DNA of 64,000 bases from contig JAQYVF010000003.1 of the NCBI GenBank assembly GCA_030145625.1, positions 42,735 to 106,734 of the forward strand, given 5' to 3'. Below, piece by piece: positions 62,601 to 64,000 of this stretch. This DNA is from Desulfocapsa sp. (GTDB lineage: Bacteria; Desulfobacterota; Desulfobulbia; Desulfobulbales; Desulfocapsaceae). The notes beneath the pieces were generated by a model that saw only the letters and a program-made list of their open reading frames with translations, did no database searches and was not told the DNA's origin. The position numbers and the translations under genes are program-made. Within the stretch, counting starts at the first letter, position 1. Each line of letters starts with the position of its first letter.

Positions 62601-62743
62601 GCACAGGATACTCTGATCTGATCAATGAACAGACCACCAATGAATATGGCATGAAAGCTATTCTCAAAAAGCCGATCACACCGATGGCGTTAGCAAAAAC
62701 TATTCGCAAGGTACTTGACAATGTCACGAATTCTAATTGTTGA
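59699..62743 (+). CDS. Hybrid histidine kinase (PAS, GAF, PAS, PAS, HisKA, HATPase, REC)
   Basis: A 1014-aa kinase with two N-terminal membrane helices (about 9-27, 46-65) and little periplasmic sequence. It then has a PAS domain (NEIRYHSIFNNMHKGG), a GAF domain (about 210-360), two further PAS domains (the second with QYVNPAFEKLTGYTRQEAVG), a HisKA motif GGIAHDFNNILGA, an ATPase with DTGTGIA and GTGLGLAVVHGI, and a receiver with phospho-acceptor in LVLTDMNMP. Its last 23 bases overlap the regulator gene at 62721, so the two probably form one pathway. Confidence 0.93.
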   Translation: MKFLNNNALKAAIRIVLIYLTATGIILALIRSLNLKIVEWNVDDLYILQDILFLCLTASLLFLLIYRLTVQLYRNNQFTRQNEIRYHSIFNNMHKGGAVYCPVDQGKNFVFVDINCSGEQIDQVNREKLIGRKVTEVLPEIRESNLLNVMQRVHATGKPEYLPISLYQDKCLQSCRENYLFRLDSGEVAAMYDDVTEKKQLQEKLEQSKGELTLQNKIITQFLTTGEDTVYQVVLHIIMEALQSSFGVFGYLNEQGNLICPTLTGEYQELYNIEDRDINPSSKKWIDIWGLALRDGKTMLRKSSLDVPVGHIPLQNGLVVPIQYLEETIGIICIANKDEDYTDANRTLLESICSYLAPILNARLHAQYSENLRFETVVELVKSEASLKEAEKVAKIGHWEHHFATGALSWSDEVYRIFSQDPKEFKPSVLALLKQVHPDDREFVKKAFTAAMTNKTGYDEIVHRLLLADGTIKFVHERWVATYNNNGEPVQSLGTVQDITERIHAEESSRRLATAIDQAVDVIMITDEHGTIQYVNPAFEKLTGYTRQEAVGKNSRILKSGEHSPTFYQDMWATIKSGIVWHGRFVNRNKSGELFTEETTITPVKDDTGHIINFVAVKHDISRELELEQQLRQAVKMEAIGTLAGGIAHDFNNILGAILGYTRMAMDTLPKESQPHQDLQKVIQSGDRAASLVQQILLFSRRQEEGFIPVQVEFLIKEAVKMLRATLPASIVLEETIELHCPSILADPAQIHQILMNICTNAKQSMLAKGGTLAITLSKQEVGTDDQASPANLPPGQYVKLSIRDTGTGIAANNLPRIFDPFFTTKGVGEGTGLGLAVVHGIIKSHRGAITVDSELQQGTTFTLFLPVSSKENKTVKLENGETIPNGDEHILVVDDEPDILIIRQRILNNLGYQVTTFSSSIEALSSFRQNPLQYDLVLTDMNMPIKDGRTLTADILDLRPDIPVILCTGYSDLINEQTTNEYGMKAILKKPITPMALAKTIRKVLDNVTNSNC

Positions 62744-64000
62744 TGATGATAAAGTACTCTGCACCATGCTGATGGAGCAGTTACATCGCAATGGATACGA
62801 AACGAAATCGTCCAACACCTTGCAGCAGGGGCTTGCTCTGGCACATGGAAAGGACTGGGATGTCATCCTGCTTGATGTCCAAATGCCTGATGGGAACGGT
62901 CTTGAATTTCTCTCTGACTTTTCCAATACTCCTTCGTCTCCAGAGGTCATTATTATCACCGGTCATGGAGCAGCTGACGGAGCGGAAAAAGCAATTATCG
63001 GTGGTGCATGGAGTTATATAGAGAAGCCGCATGTTATCCGTGACCTTCCCTTGCATCTCACCAGAGCTCTGCAGTTCAGAGAAGAAAAACAACGATTTAA
63101 ACCTGTACCTGTGGCCTTGAAGCGACAAGCCATCATTGGCAACTCCTGCAGTCTATGCAGTTGCCTGGATCAACTTGCCAGTGCTTCGGCTAGTGATGTA
63201 AGTATTCTGCTAACTGGCGAAACAGGCACAGGCAAGGAACTTTTTGCCCAGGCACTGCATGAAAACAGTGACAGAGCCAGCAAACAATTTGTGGTAGTAG
63301 ACTGTGCATCCCTGCCAGACACGTTGATCGAAAGTACCTTGTTTGGCCATGTCAAGGGAGCATTTACCGGAGCAGAAAGAGCACAGGAAGGGTTGATTCA
63401 CCACGCCCATAAAGGTACCCTGTTTCTTGACGAGGTAGGTGAGCTGCCGCTGGCCACACAGAAAACTTTTTTACGGGTTCTCCAGGAACGTAAGTTTCGT
63501 CCTGTTGGTGGAACAAACGAAATCCACTCCAATTTTCGTCTGGTTGCCGCGACAAATCGCAATTTACCGCAAATGGTCGCAGACGGAACCTTTCGCAGTG
63601 ACCTATTATTCCGACTACAGGCCATGACTATCAAACTGCCTCCACTAAAAGAGAGGCTGGATGATATCCGGGAGCTAGTCACTTTTTTTCTAGGTAAACT
63701 ATGTGAACGATATGGTCAGGAAACCAAGGGAATTGGTCCCGATCTCATTGAAGCCCTGATGAACCATGACTGGCCAGGCAACGTCAGGGAGTTATACCAG
63801 ACCGTTGAACAAATTTTTGCCGAGACCATCGGCATTCCAACTCTATTCAGTGTTCACCTCCCGCAACAACTGCGTGTCAGCCTAGCCCGGGCAACCGTAC
63901 AGCAAGGTGGAAAAAACAATAAAGAATCTACCTGTTCCCTTCCCCCCTGGAAAGACTATAAAAAACAGACTGAAGCCCACTACTGGGAAAACCTGATGCA
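62721..64000 (+). CDS. NtrC-family sigma-54-dependent response regulator (3' end outside window)
   Basis: ATG 62721 opens a receiver domain (ILIVDDDKVLC; phospho-acceptor in VILLDVQMPDG) followed by an AAA+ domain with Walker A GETGTGKE, the sigma-54-contact loop GAFTGA and DEVGELPL. The C-terminal DNA-binding domain (Fis type) would lie beyond the window; 426 codons are visible. It overlaps the hybrid kinase gene and should be its output partner, activating RpoN-dependent promoters. Target genes cannot be read from this sequence. Confidence 0.95.
   Translation, partial: MSRILIVDDDKVLCTMLMEQLHRNGYETKSSNTLQQGLALAHGKDWDVILLDVQMPDGNGLEFLSDFSNTPSSPEVIIITGHGAADGAEKAIIGGAWSYIEKPHVIRDLPLHLTRALQFREEKQRFKPVPVALKRQAIIGNSCSLCSCLDQLASASASDVSILLTGETGTGKELFAQALHENSDRASKQFVVVDCASLPDTLIESTLFGHVKGAFTGAERAQEGLIHHAHKGTLFLDEVGELPLATQKTFLRVLQERKFRPVGGTNEIHSNFRLVAATNRNLPQMVADGTFRSDLLFRLQAMTIKLPPLKERLDDIRELVTFFLGKLCERYGQETKGIGPDLIEALMNHDWPGNVRELYQTVEQIFAETIGIPTLFSVHLPQQLRVSLARATVQQGGKNNKESTCSLPPWKDYKKQTEAHYWENLM

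Overview
The window looks like a chromosomal segment of a Gram-negative, anaerobic deltaproteobacterium (Desulfobacterota), most likely near Desulfobulbales/Desulfotalea. The basis is the gene style: a PheA-TyrA fusion, a Tol system with TolB and CpoB, an OleBCD hydrocarbon operon, a fatty-acid-like cluster containing CrtI-type oxidoreductases, large hybrid histidine kinases and an NHLP/NHLM RiPP locus. No ribosomal RNA or long marker gene is present, so the taxonomic placement is an inference.

Layout. 1-5.7 kb: the 5' part of a DEAD/DEAH helicase, a 43-codon ORF translationally coupled to a fused prephenate dehydratase/dehydrogenase, small proteins, tRNA-His, a lipoprotein and a thioredoxin-reductase-like flavoprotein. 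5.9-11.8 kb: a lipid-type cluster (ketosynthase, acyl carrier protein, two CrtI-like flavoproteins, FabG, FabZ) ending in a small zinc-ribbon ORF with an in-frame TGA. 12.1-16.9 kb: tolQ-tolR-tolA-tolB-cpoB without an adjacent pal. 17-22.2 kb: TlyA, a chemoreceptor and a BepA-like metalloprotease. 22.4-26 kb: oleD-oleC-oleB on the minus strand, without oleA. 26.2-28.5 kb: a double ABC ATPase, a 47-aa membrane protein, a MITE-like element with a 9-bp target duplication, and an acylphosphatase.

28.8-38.9 kb and 50.2-59.2 kb form one RiPP (proteusin) locus in two blocks. Block one holds TolC, the HlyD/NHLM adaptor, two NHLP precursors, a B12-radical SAM enzyme, two PoyD-like radical SAM epimerases and a MetX-like alpha/beta hydrolase whose nucleophile is Cys. 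Block two holds two methyltransferases, two NHLM ABC transporters (one with a C39 peptidase), a P-loop kinase-like protein and a GNAT protein. The precursors share a 158-residue leader, which is itself an internal duplication, and end in Cys-free Ala/Val-rich cores with Asn at identical positions (9, 13, 19). The plausible product is an epimerised, possibly methylated, hydrophobic peptide exported through both membranes. It resembles the polytheonamide/landornamide class in logic, but its core sequences are of a type I do not recognise.

The blocks are separated by 39-50 kb of accessory DNA: REP arrays with a 143-bp period flanking a Cache hybrid kinase, a secreted protein of about 21 propeller-type repeats, and a segment between two inverted copies of a roughly 125-bp repeat that holds MarR, TetR and MlaC-like genes plus a remnant of an efflux outer-membrane gene. 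The window closes with a second hybrid kinase and an overlapping NtrC-type regulator that runs off the end.
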